In this document: one piece after another, positions 20,579-31,961 of the stretch
How positions within the stretch are numbered: position 1 is the first letter of the stretch
Layout: the number at the start of each line of letters is the position of its first letter
NCBI GenBank assembly: GCA_040437565.1
Contig: JBDOQK010000022.1
Location: forward strand, 186,001 to 250,000
Length of the DNA stretch: 64,000 bases
Origin: Albugo candida
Taxonomy: Eukaryota > Oomycota > Peronosporomycetes > Albuginales
Direction: 5' to 3'
Position numbers and translations under genes: made by a program
Notes under the pieces: generated by a model
Seen by the model: the letters and a program-made list of their open reading frames with translations, nothing else
Database searches by the model: none
What the model was told of the DNA's origin: nothing

Positions 20579-22206
20579 ATGCTGTACGCTCGAATATCGC
20601 TCGTGTTCGTACTATGCTGTATTCTGTGCGTTTTCCAACGCTCACGTTGCGCATTGAAGACACAACTTTGGACACTGGCTTCAGATAAAGTTACCAAACA
20701 GGACATTGTTGAGTGCCAGAATTGTATCCTGAATGTCGCTGGTGCCATGCGCGCAACTTTTGTCCTCCAGGGTGAAGTTTCTCGAACGCAAAACATTTAT
20801 GAAAATGTCGAGTAGTTGGTGACTGGTTCGGATTTTGCGTTCATGGGCATGCACAGTAAGAGCGCCAGACTAGAGGCTTGTGGTGAATTTGTAGCACAAC
20901 ACTCACCATCGCCATCTGGTAATTTTTTTGACTTGATGATCTTGAAGAACACTCAAGAAAAAGCGGAAAGAGATCCAATGTGCTTCTCAATATGGCCTTT
21001 AAAACCAACCTCGCAAATTAGATCGTGCCTAAAGAAGCCAGCGTCTCGAACTTAATCAGGGAGTATTCCGTTGGATCAGGCGACGATCGACTTACGCGGT
21101 CAATAATTCTTTTGTGTCCCCAACACAACAAAAATAAACCCAACGAAATACATCGTTCATGCAAGCATGTGGATCTTTTAGCGGTGGATCCTACGAAATA
21201 TGTACCCGATAATGAATGTATAAAGTTGAGTGTGCAGACTTCTCTTGCACAGCCAATTCCTCCCAGTAAAATGCGTACGAAATGGAAAACACCGACTTCT
21301 TCCCAGGGCACAAAGGTTCCCATTAAGTTTTCAGGTAGACCACGCTGTATAGGCGTTGAATTTCTTTCTTGCGGCACAGTTGCCGAGTGCATGAGAACTT
21401 TTCTCGGACAAATTCAGGGTGAAGCAGTTCTTATTCAAAAATATGGAAACATGCGATACTTTTATCTGTTTGAGAGCGAGGATGCCAAGAAAGATTCGCT
21501 TGGTTCCAAGAAAGACAAGGGGCCTGCTATTATGCCGATATACTACAATGTTCGCAATTGCAAAGAGTTCCATTCTCATCATTACGACACATCAGGATCA
21601 TTTCGACTCCAAATATCAGCTTGGCAGCCACCACAATCAGAACAAAAAATATTTCGGGATCTACGACACTCCGAAACGGAGTGTGCATTAGCTTATCACG
21701 AGAACATTGAGAAATCTTGCATGACTTGTCTCAAAGAGATGGGTGATAATGTAGCTATCCGAAAGATGACTGGTTCTACAATTCAAATATCCATGCCGGA
21801 CGATTTCGACACAGCGAAACTTGCACCATGTATCACAAATCCAAATCGGTATACAGATGAGCCTACAAATTGTTCTCAATTCCAATTCCTTCCGTCGGAA
21901 ATGTGCGAATATGAGTCATTATCGACAGCTTCGACGTATCTTCGCAGCTATTCGCAGCCGATTTACGAAATAGTGATGTCTGTACATTGGCCCGTGCTTG
22001 TCAAAAGCTGCCTTGTAGATCTCGCACTACACCATAACGTGCTACTGGTTTCGCTCGAGAACAAATTCGTGTGGATGCTACCTATTCCACTACATGATCC
22101 ATTTATCAAGCGGTGTGGGGGATACCCTGAAGCGCAAGATTTCTATATGGATGCTAGCTTCTTGCGTGCTATTTCGTCAGAAGATATGAGAGAACTTATA
22201 CTTTAA
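20579..22206 (+). pseudogene. CCG-type secreted protein, broken copy
   Basis: Starts MLYARISLVFVLCCILCVF (signal peptide) and has the clean signature CQNCILNVAGAMRAT. Then follow VTGSDFAFMGMHSKSA (here the usual cysteine after HSK is serine), CGEFVAQ, MCFSIWPLKPTSQIRSCL, SIILLCPQ, GTKVPIKFSGRPRC, CMRTFLGQIQGEAVLI, RYFYLFES, HHYDTSGS, CALAYHENIEKSCMTC, MTGSTIQISM, CSQFQFLPSEMCEY, LVDLALHHNVLLVS, FVWMLP and FLRAISSEDM. About two breaks; the part from 21025 to 22206 stays open. It is the plus-strand counterpart of the inverted copy at 4460-6192, with the same flanking blocks on both sides. Confidence 0.85.
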
Positions 22207-25200
22207 ACGATACGTCAGGGCAGCGCATCTCAGTAAAGTGTAACGAATGTTTTTTATCGATCATTGATTTTCTTCTTCTGCATTGCAGGCAAGTATGTAT
22301 ATCCGAGTTGTGCCTATACTTTCAACTTTCCCGTTCTTTACAATGCGCAATACAAACGACAAAAGCTTGACGCGTTATTATTTCCATGTAGAGGTTGAGG
22401 TGTGGTTGACATATCGCGGTTACTATATCGAAATCCACAAGATCGAATCGGATTCAAAGTAGCGGTATTCTCTTATCAGAATGCTACATTCAAGTGGTAC
22501 AACCACAGTACGGATAGAGCTTAGGCGAAGGAATGAGATAAAGCCGAGGTGTACTGACTTGCAAGCTGGATGGCCACGATGTCGAGGTGGAATAGATAAG
22601 TCCAATTACATGCGCGTGAATGGTACTTTTCAACTTTCAACGGAGACGTTCAGACAATTTGACATCGCATACCGCTCTCCACCCTTGTAAAAGGTCGCCA
22701 TCATGCGCACAATATTAGAGCACCCCGATGACGGGCTCAGATACCTCAGTGGTGCATCCCGTAAAATTATTGATGATAGATGCTTCTTACCTAAACGTTT
22801 ACCTCCTTCGTCGCGGAGTTATATCTCATTTGTGTCGAGATAGCGTGTAATACTTGATCACTTTTAGCAAGCATAACATCCGACAATGAAATTGATGGCA
22901 GTAATGTTTGCTCGATCTAACCTCTTAAACCACATCATTTTAAGGATTAGTCAATTGAGATATGGAAATCTGACCTACTCGATGCGGTGTGTCAGTGAGC
23001 TTCAAGGCTAGCATACTTCAATAAATGTTGGGATGATGTGGTTCTTATTTTAATTCCTTCATTGAGACGTATGCATCCTGAAGGGTATCTACATAAACCG
23101 CTTTCTACCTTTATGTAAGGACACAACGAGTATAGAATTAATATAAGAAGATTTTTCAATTTTCGCAAAGCACTGAATCTATTGTATTGCATATTACCAT
23201 GCATGCGCTGTTACGAAGCTGTTTCATCGCTGCCTACAATGTGCTGAACCAGTTGTCTTGATCACTATACATTGACTACCATAGTCCGAGCTTTGCGAAT
23301 TATCAATCAATGTCGATATCGAGACACGGCTTCCGGTTCGTAACGTACCACCATTTGGATGCATATCTGTTCCAGATCAATTGTTCGGCTCTTTAACGAG
23401 CACTTCTGAATTGATGCAAGGATCATTTCGACCAAGGAAGCTGTCCATATTTCGTTGAGCGCCCGCCTCAAAGAAAAGAGTTCGCGTTCAGTAGGCTCAC
23501 TTACTTGACAGCTTTTGTTAGCTCTATAGTCCAGGTAGATGCCAACAAGTTCACTTTAGTAAGACTTGTATGATTTGCGTGCAGATTTGTTAGGGCGGCG
23601 ATCCAATAAATAGCTACCTTGAAGAAGATTGACTCATTTTACAGTATATATTGCTGCCTCCACTGGTCTTCAAGCTATGAGAATGATTGCAGTGTCTGAG
23701 CCGAATGCTCGAGAAAAAGCCACCATGGTACATCATCCGTAATTTTATGGCCTGCACGAACGGAATCACCAATAGGAACACGATGGACTTACAAGAAACG
23801 TCCCGAGAACCATATCAATTCGGTATTTGATGTTTGTATTCGTAAAATGTTTTCTCGTATTTCAATGAAATCTCTTTAGCACTAGCAAGAACAAGTCTTG
23901 ACGTTTTAAACAGACTTTATAAAGAGAATGGGAAGGTAGCTCCACGAGTGAAAGCGCTTGAACAGAGTTGGACAAGGGTCTAAAATGTTTAATGTAGAAG
24001 GTGTGCTGGGAACATCGTATTTGAGACTGGACCAGCACCAAAAACTTGAAAATAAAAAATAATTTCACTATCAAGAGATTCAAAATGCCTATCGTACGAC
24101 TTTCGCTGGTTGATCGCTTCGAAATTTCCAGGGAGGACAGAATTTGCAGGCTTTTCTCCATGGCTCCATTGCCTGCGTTCGATGCGCTGGCACGAATAGG
24201 CGGACCGCAGATACCTTCTTTGGAATGGTCTGGCAGAAAGTTTATGACAACATTATCCCCTGGTGATTGCCTGGGTGAAAACCCAAATGTTTTACAGAAC
24301 CCCCGATGAATTCAACGGGGAACGTTACCTATCTGGACTTGGGCAGCCAGCGGTCCGCACTTTTTCTTCCGAAAGGGGAGCAACTCTGAGTATAAAAGGC
24401 GAGCCGCAAGTTCGTAACATGATGATCCCATTGCTTTGATTGAGACAAGTGCAAAAACGCTTTCCGTACACAAACCGGGTTAAATACGGATTCATGATGA
24501 ATACAAGCTCTGCAGTAGAATTATCCGATCCAAAATGACAAAAGAACTTCTTTGGGTATAGTATTACTCAAAGAGCGAAATGCAGGATCTATTCATTCTT
24601 TGATATCTCATACTTTATTCAAGCGAAGTAGTGTCGAATAGAGCTTATTCTGTTAATTACGTGAGCGAAAGTCAAGATTCTCCCGGCTCACACCTAAAGG
24701 AAAGTCAATATATGCAGTGTACTCAATGCTCATCCGACGCACAGATCCTCAGCATTTATGGCTGAAAGCCTTTATCTTGACGACCTCAACAAGACCAAAG
24801 AACAAAGTTGCACAAAAGACTTGACGACTACCAAAACCGGAACGGCCACAACCTTTATCCACAATTGTATACTGTAGATTCATCTTTTTGTGCTTCGACA
24901 CAAAGCCGAGTCAGAATGATGTTTAAGATGCCACTCAGTTGGGGCCATACTGATACTGCAACTTCACAAAATGTTTGCAATTCTGCAGATCGGGAATAGG
25001 ATGCGGCGTAGGTTTTTCTTTATTTAAGCTACTAGGTCGTAAGAGCTATCATTGTTTCTCAAAGAAGCCTTGATAAATATAGGATATCGTAGATTTTGAT
25101 GGCAAGGTAGCAGAGGAAGCANNNNNNNNNNNNNNNNNNNNNNNNNNNNNNNNNNNNNNNNNNNNNNNNNNNNNNNNNNNNNNNNNNNNNNNNNNNNNNN

Positions 25201-25494
25201 NNNNNNNNNNNNNNNNNNNNNCCTTGATAAATATAGGATATCGTAGATTTTGATGGCAAGGTAGCAGAGGAAGCAGAGCATTACCTTCAACATACATTTG
25301 TGGATGCATAATAATACAAAACAAGAAAGGGTATGCATTGTGAGAATCTGTCGATATAGCCTTCATCAGGCTGTACGATTGGATCGTTATTCAACAATTA
25401 TTAGCCAGTCACAATCTTACACGTTGTATCCTTTGTTCGATTTGCGCCGGAAGGCATTACGGACAAGTGCATTGGAGAATACTCTGCTATGATC
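22207..25494. repeat. CCG flanks between 20579 and 25554 loci
   Basis: No gene. 22240-22700 is the 3'-flank block (inverse of 953-1500 and 3780-4450). 23210-23440 and 24100-24330 are the two shared middle blocks. 24600-24800 is a further block seen at 12120, 29930 and 34850, and 25068-25494 is the leader of the next gene. The gap 25122-25221 is flanked by an exact 54-bp direct repeat (25068-25121 and 25222-25275). Confidence 0.6.
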
Positions 25495-25508
25495 CCACTC
25501 TTTCAATC
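25495..25508 (+). promoter_or_regulatory. Initiator-like element before the 25554 CCG gene
   Basis: CCACTCTTTCAATC lies 46 bases before the ATG. It resembles the oomycete initiator plus flanking promoter region (TCATTYYNCAWTTT) with one extra base, and is conserved in all CCG leaders. No experimental support; inferred. Confidence 0.35.
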
Positions 25509-25553
25509 GCTGAATTCAGATGGTTGGCCATCACTCATTAATAGGAACTCAAG

Positions 25554-27362
25554 ATGCTGTACGCTCGAATACCTCTCGTGTTCTTACTATGCTGTATTCT
25601 ATGCGTTTTCAAACGCTCACGTTGCGAACTCAAGACACAATTGTGGACACTAAAGTCAAACGGACTTACCTATCTACAAATCCTTCTCAACCAAAGGTGT
25701 ATTCTGAGAGTCGCTGGTGCCATGCGCGCAACTGTTAGCAATGTGGAAAAAGCTAACCCACCCGGAACTATATATACAAATGTCGAGTTTTCAGTGACTG
25801 GTTCGGATTTTGCATTCATGGGCTTACACAGTAAGTGTGCCTTCCAAGACGATTGTGGTGGATTTATTTCCAAAGGCTCATCATCACCATCTGTTATTTC
25901 TACGGAACTGAGTAAGTTGGTGGAAGCCGAAGAAGAAGCAGCAAAAAGAGAGCCTTTGTGCCTTTTATTGGGGCTATCGAAACTGACTGTGCAAAGTAGA
26001 TTGTGCCTGAAAGAAGTCAGCCGCTCGAATATAATGAGGGAGTATCTCGTTGGATCAAGCGAACATCAAATGATGCGGACAATACTGCATATGTACCCCA
26101 GGTACTACAAAACTGATCCTATGAAATTGATTCGTCCATGTCTGGATTTTGGTGGTTTAAAAGTGGATTCTTCGAGTTATGTATCCGCTGTTTCATGTCA
26201 AAAGCTGCTGCTGCAGACTTCTGTGGCAAATCCACCTCCTCCTATTGAAAGGCCTCTGATAGACGGACTATTGACCGGTGCGAAAGACGGACCATCAACC
26301 AGTCAAGATAACAGTGAGAAGCCCCATATCATTGATTTAACAAAAACTCCACGCTGTATAGGTGTGAAATTCAGCATTATAAAGAAAGATTCCGACTGCA
26401 TGAAAAGTTTACTCAAACAAATCGAGGGTGAAGTAGTTCTACTCCACAAAGAAGACAAAACCCACTACTTTTATCTGTATGGGAGCGTGTTGCCCAAGAA
26501 AGTTGAGATCGTTTCAGTTGAAAACCCGATCCCTTCAGAGGACGACAAGACCTTAAAGAAAGACAATGCCGCTTTGAAGAAAGGCAAGTTCTTTTGGCAG
26601 AAAGACAAGGACATTTCTAAGAAAGACAAGACCTCTTCAGGTGAAGGCAAGAACGCTCAAAAGGAAGAAGAGGAGCCCTTTACCATCGAAGAATACGGCA
26701 GTCTTGAAAAGTGCAAAAAGTATCATTCTCATAAATACGACACATCATCAATACAGCTCCAAATATTAGCTCGGAAGCCGGAAGAATTTCAGAAGCTTAT
26801 ACTTAAAGATGTATCCAGTCAGCAAACTGGTTGTGCCTTGGCCCATCACGGTAGGTATGTGAAGAATTGCCTACCATGTATCGACCAGCATCGCGAACAT
26901 GTTACCACCAACACAATGACTGATTCGACAATTTTGGTAACTATGAACGACATTTTCGAAAAAGAAAAACTTGCATCATGTATCAAAGACGTACATGTGC
27001 GGAATGACGCTACCAAATGTTCTCATTTTGTATTCCTTCCGCGGGAAATGTGCGAATATGCGGGAATGAAGACAAGTGCGAAGTCTCCTAGTGATGCCAG
27101 CTCTTCCAATCATGCGCAACCAAATGTGATGGTTGTAACGTGGAAGGCATTGAATATCAGGTGCCTTCAAGATATTGCACTTTACCATAGCGTATTACTG
27201 GTTTCGATGACCGATCGATATTTGTGGATGCTTCGTCTTACAAGCCGTGAACTTTCAAAGCGGTGCAAGGAAATGCGCATAGAGAAAGAATACTTCATTG
27301 ATGTTCACTTTCTGCGTTCTATTTCGGCATTTGATATGAAGGACTTTATAGGTCCGACGTAG
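25554..27362 (+). CDS. CCG-family secreted protein, whole open frame
   Basis: 602 aa with no break. The signal peptide is MLYARIPLVFLLCCILCVF (1 to about 22). The N-terminal signature is NQRCILRVAG (C49), so the first cysteine of CxxCxxxxxG has become Asn. Further blocks: VTGSDFAFMGLHSKC, LCLKEVSRS, SCQKLL, TPRC (C268), YFYLYGS, then a lysine/aspartate-rich insert at about 330-373 (KKDN, KKGK, KDKD, KKDK). After it come HSHKYDTSS, C427-x11-C439-x2-C442, MTDSTILVTM, CSHFVFLPREMCEY, LQDIALYHSVLLVS, YLWMLR and FLRSISAFDM. The family is known from Albugo as candidate effectors; function inferred. The start is fixed by the leader conserved in every paralogue. Single exon. No RXLR motif seen. Confidence 0.85.
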   Translation: MLYARIPLVFLLCCILCVFKRSRCELKTQLWTLKSNGLTYLQILLNQRCILRVAGAMRATVSNVEKANPPGTIYTNVEFSVTGSDFAFMGLHSKCAFQDDCGGFISKGSSSPSVISTELSKLVEAEEEAAKREPLCLLLGLSKLTVQSRLCLKEVSRSNIMREYLVGSSEHQMMRTILHMYPRYYKTDPMKLIRPCLDFGGLKVDSSSYVSAVSCQKLLLQTSVANPPPPIERPLIDGLLTGAKDGPSTSQDNSEKPHIIDLTKTPRCIGVKFSIIKKDSDCMKSLLKQIEGEVVLLHKEDKTHYFYLYGSVLPKKVEIVSVENPIPSEDDKTLKKDNAALKKGKFFWQKDKDISKKDKTSSGEGKNAQKEEEEPFTIEEYGSLEKCKKYHSHKYDTSSIQLQILARKPEEFQKLILKDVSSQQTGCALAHHGRYVKNCLPCIDQHREHVTTNTMTDSTILVTMNDIFEKEKLASCIKDVHVRNDATKCSHFVFLPREMCEYAGMKTSAKSPSDASSSNHAQPNVMVVTWKALNIRCLQDIALYHSVLLVSMTDRYLWMLRLTSRELSKRCKEMRIEKEYFIDVHFLRSISAFDMKDFIGPT

Positions 27363-30300
27363 TAGCCTGCTCATGATAGAGTAATGAAAGAATATATCGT
27401 GACGATCGATATTGATTTTCTGCTTTTAAATTGTGCTAAAGAACGAATATGGTTCGTCTACCGAAGCTTCGAAACTTTGCCGTTATTAACAATGCGCATG
27501 CTAGATGACATTTGCTTGGCATTTTGATATTTATAGGGCTTGATGAGTGGTTAGAATCTCGAAATCCACAGATCGAATCGAATTGGAAGTAGCGCTATTC
27601 TCTTATCAGAATGCTACATCAAAGTGTCACAACTGCGGAAAGAATGTATGGATTCTCAGCGTATGCGAAGAAATAAAATAAAAACGAGATGTGCTGTCGT
27701 GCAAAATGGACGCCAAGATGTCAAGATGGAATGAATGAATCTCACACGTACGTTTCTTATCCAAGATGCATTGACCAAGCTCAATTACATGCGCTTAAAT
27801 GGTACTCTCTTAGAAGACGCTGAGACAATTTGACATCGCATACTCTAACATATTCGTCACATTATCTCCAGGCATCTTTAAGATGATGCCTCTACGGCTG
27901 TATGCCCTGGTGTCCATTTGACACAAATGGGAGCCAGCTAATGCAGAAACCGTTTCAATCTTCGTGCTGGACCTTTACCTAGCCGTTGGGTATCTCATAG
28001 AAGCTCGTCTATACACAACTCACAGAAGCTGAGCAGCTGATTTGCGCCTAGATAGCGAGGAATACGTGATCAATTGCGATATCGATTTCTGACCTTGTAG
28101 ATGCGGTGTAATATCACGCTAATGAAAGGTTGGATTAGTAGCACGAGATGGCATGCCACAAAACTTTGTAGGGCGCTCCGTGTAAGGCTAGAATAGTGCA
28201 ACCAATATTGACTGATGTGGTCTTTTTTTACTTCCTATGTTGCGACGTATTCATTCAGAAGAGTACTTACAGACCGCTTTGAACCTTTACACTGACGTAC
28301 CCAACGCGAATAATATTTATATCAGAAGATTTTGGAATGTCCGCAAAGCACTTCGTCACTTACAATCTNNNNNNNNNNNNNNNNNNNNNNNNNNNNNNNN
28401 NNNNNNNNNNNNNNNNNNNNNNNNNNNNNNNNNNNNNNNNNNNNNNNNNNNNNNNNNNNNNNNNNNNNGGAGCCAGCTAATGCAGAAACCGTTTCAATCT
28501 TCGTGCTGGACCTTTACCTAGCCGTTGGGTATCTCATAGAAGCTCGTCTATACACAACTCACAGAAGCTGAGCAGCTGATTTGCGCCTAGATAGCGAGGA
28601 ATACGTGATCAATTGCGATATCGATTTCTGACCTTGTAGATGCGGTGTAATATCACGCTAATGAAAGGTTGGATTAGTAGCACGAGATGGCATGCCACAA
28701 AACTTTGTAGGGCGCTCCGTGTAAGGCTAGAATAGTGCAACCAATATTGACTGATGTGGTCTTTTTTTACTTCCTATGTTGCGACGTATTCATTCAGAAG
28801 AGTACTTACAGACCGCTTTGAACCTTTACACTGACGTACCCAACGCGAATAATATTTATATCAGAAGATTTTGGAATGTCCGCAAAGCACTTCGTCACTT
28901 ACAATCTGCTGTATTGGATATGACAATGAATGTCCCGTTATAGAGCTGTCTCATCGCTGTCTACAAAGTGCTGAACTAAGTTTCTTCATCTCTTCACATT
29001 GACTACTGTATCCCGTGATTCGCGTATATAAATCAATGTGGATGCCGAGATACGGCTTTCGATTCGTAATGTACGACCAATTGGATGCATATCTAGTTCC
29101 TTTTCAGGCTTGGTCGGCTCTTTGAGAAGCACTCCCACCTAAGAACCTGTCTATATGTCGTTGAGTGCCCCCCAACCAAAGAATGCGTGTTCATTAGGGT
29201 CTCTTGGTAAACGGCTTTCTAGTGCAGAAGAATTCCTGAGCACATAACAGGAGTTGTTAGAAAAGTAGACGCTTGGTGGGCGGAATGAAAGTGTGTTGTA
29301 TTCGTGTGGGTAAAAAACGTTCCACCACATGTGGTCGAGACTGAATGTACGTCGACAGCCCTCAGAAATCGGGAACAATATCATGATCAAGACAATCAAA
29401 ATGCCTTACGTGGGATGTTCACTGGTTGATCGCTTCGAAACTTTGCAGGAATTCGGCATTGCGATATTTTCGCCAGGGCTAATCGTCTGCGCCCCATGCG
29501 CTGGCACGAACAGGCCGATTTCGCAGATGCTGCCTTTAGAATGACACGGAGAAAAAAAACGACCAGATTATCTCCTGGTGATTTCCCGAGTGGAAACCTA
29601 GATAGTTGACAGAAACCCGCTGAATTCAACGTGGACCTGACGCATCTGGACACTTTTTCACACGGATGGCAGCGACCTTGAGGATAAAAGTCGAGTCACA
29701 AGATGTAACTTGATCATCCCACGACTTTGGATGAGNNNNNNNNNNNNNNNNNNNNNNNNNNNNNNNNNNNNNNNNNNNNNNNNNNNNNNNNNNNNNNNNN
29801 NNNNNNNNNNNNNNNNNNNNNNNNNNNNNNNNNNNTCTGTAATAAGATTATCCGATACCAAAGCGATAAAAGAAATATTTTCAGTGTAGCATTACGTAGC
29901 CAAGTGCACGATCCATTCATATTCAATATCTTATAGTTCATTCACGCGAACAAGTGTCGAACAGAGCTCATTATGGTATTTATGTGAACAAAAAGAAGCA
30001 TTCTTTCCTGCTCAACGGTAGTAGTAAGTGAATTTAGCAGGTGTGTGCAAATTCATATTTATTTCTTATCCGAATCACAGAGGCTGAGCACTCGTACCAG
30101 AGAGCCTTTTTCTTGAGGATCTCAACATGACGGAAGTACATTGTTTCATAAAATACTTGACGAATACCAAAGCCTGAACGGCTCGAAGCTTTCTCCACAG
30201 TTGCTTGCGTCGGTAGGTTCATCTATTAGCATAGCTGTGAGTTTCAGTGACCTTAACGCATCAACCACCGAATGAATATGATATATATATTAGAATTTGC

Positions 30301-31861
30301 ATTGAAAGCTGTGTATCCATTGGACATTGCCAACATGCACAAGCTGCGTTGGATCTACTTTCAATGCATCGAGTGATAGCTGCGTACACTCTTGGTGATA
30401 CGTAATATATTATTACACTTATGATATCGCTACCTTTGTTGACCATTCCGTATTGAGCGTGAAGCTTAGTTCTTGAATTGTGTTTATAATGCAGATCATC
30501 ACCAGAACTATAGCACGCATTTTCTGAGCGACTAAAGCTACTTCTTTCATGGAAGTGTTCCGCATGTGTACAGTATCTACGATATAAATAAATGGCAGTG
30601 GAGTGAAGTACATCAAAGACACGCTGGTAAGTTGGATTCCAGCAAACCGATGCAGATTACTGGACATCAATGTAATGATTCTTCAGAAAGTTCTTTTAGA
30701 GATTTTGTTCATTGGAGCCTTCTAAACATGGAAATGATCAGTCGCGTCGATGTATTTGGTATCGGGTGCTGCGAGGTGGTTCATTATGTGCTTAACAAAG
30801 AAAGCACGTATATGTATTAGAGGATGCTCTTGGGCCTTCGAGATAACTACTAAGACGTCGCCCGCACTAACATGATCATTTTTCTATAGCTTACATAAAT
30901 GCTCCCTTTAAATCCTGACGTGGTCGTAGAGATTTGTAGATCGTTATGCAGTACACGTCATTCTGATGCCAAGATAAGTTGCTGTAGCTTGGATGATTTC
31001 TGTTTTGTTTTCAGAGCATCGGTCAGCACACAGAGTGAATCTCCTTGCTACCTACTTGACAGAAAGGCTTGAGACAGCAGTTGAAGGAGATATCGTCTCT
31101 ACAACGTCATATAAATTAGAAAATATCTTCTATGTATCGAACGCCGTAACTTTTGATTGTATATTAGCCGCACGACATTATTGGAAGAAAGCATTGTATC
31201 GAGGTCCATTCAAAACAATTACTAGGTGATTGAGAAAGGTCAGTATCACATACTTTCTTCCCACAGAGAAGCTATACGATCGAATGCTCTTATACAATGG
31301 AACACAGCCTTAAGGCGAGTGGGGGTGGTGAGCACTGCTTTTGGGGAGACACATCTTTGATTTATTTCTCTACAAGACACATCAGAACCCCAGACAACAT
31401 ACGAAGTATCTAATCATGGAAATAGCGAAAGTGAAGTGTACGATAACCAAAGATGGGATTGTCACCGTCTTCATGGAAACAACATTGTCTAAATCATCTG
31501 TAGCATCATTCATAGGCTCCAAAGCACAACCTTGGTGCGATGCATTTTACAACTTGATAGTTGCTCCATCATTCTCACTAACGCTTTCTTAAAAAGATAC
31601 ATCCAGCGTCTTTCTCATCTATCAGATACTTCAAGTTACTTGGGAAATGGCTGTGGTTTTTTACTTTTCTATATGATCTCTCTCTTGCAAGTTGCTAAGA
31701 TGCGCAACTTCATTGATGTCTTCTTAGACGAGAAATTTGTGAGCAGGAAACAAATCAAAACGAGTCACTGCGAGTCTTGCTTTAAAAGATGGCACGAGCA
31801 ATCGCGTTTTTCGCAGGACAGCTACTTTTATCACACATGTGATGTAGTTCTGTCCGAGTTG
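27363..31861. repeat. CCG flanks between 25554 and 31962 loci
   Basis: No gene. 27363-28930 is the 3' flank. 28930-29150 and 29415-29640 are the shared middle blocks. 29836-30230 is nearly identical to 34751-34990. 31300-31861 is the upstream block also at 12900-13650 and 35830-36680. Gaps fall at 28369, 29736 and 31862. The plus-strand open frame reaching back to 31532 is an accident of reading through the gap. Confidence 0.6.
28469..28907 (+). repeat. 439-bp exact direct repeat across a gap
   Basis: Identical to 27930-28368, on the other side of the gap 28369-28468. Most likely the two overlapping ends of neighbouring contigs left unmerged, not a biological tandem duplication. Confidence 0.85.
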
Positions 31862-31961
31862 NNNNNNNNNNNNNNNNNNNNNNNNNNNNNNNNNNNNNNN
31901 NNNNNNNNNNNNNNNNNNNNNNNNNNNNNNNNNNNNNNNNNNNNNNNNNNNNNNNNNNNNN

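Noticed and set aside
25554-25700. RXLR effector motif
   Set aside because: No RxLR follows any of the CCG signal peptides; the conserved feature is the CxxCxxxxxG signature.
31532-31961. Long open frame running from 31532 through the gap into the CCG gene
   Set aside because: The left part is the upstream repeat block also found at 12900-13650 and 36000-36660, non-coding elsewhere. The frame is joined only by N bases. The true start must lie in the gap.
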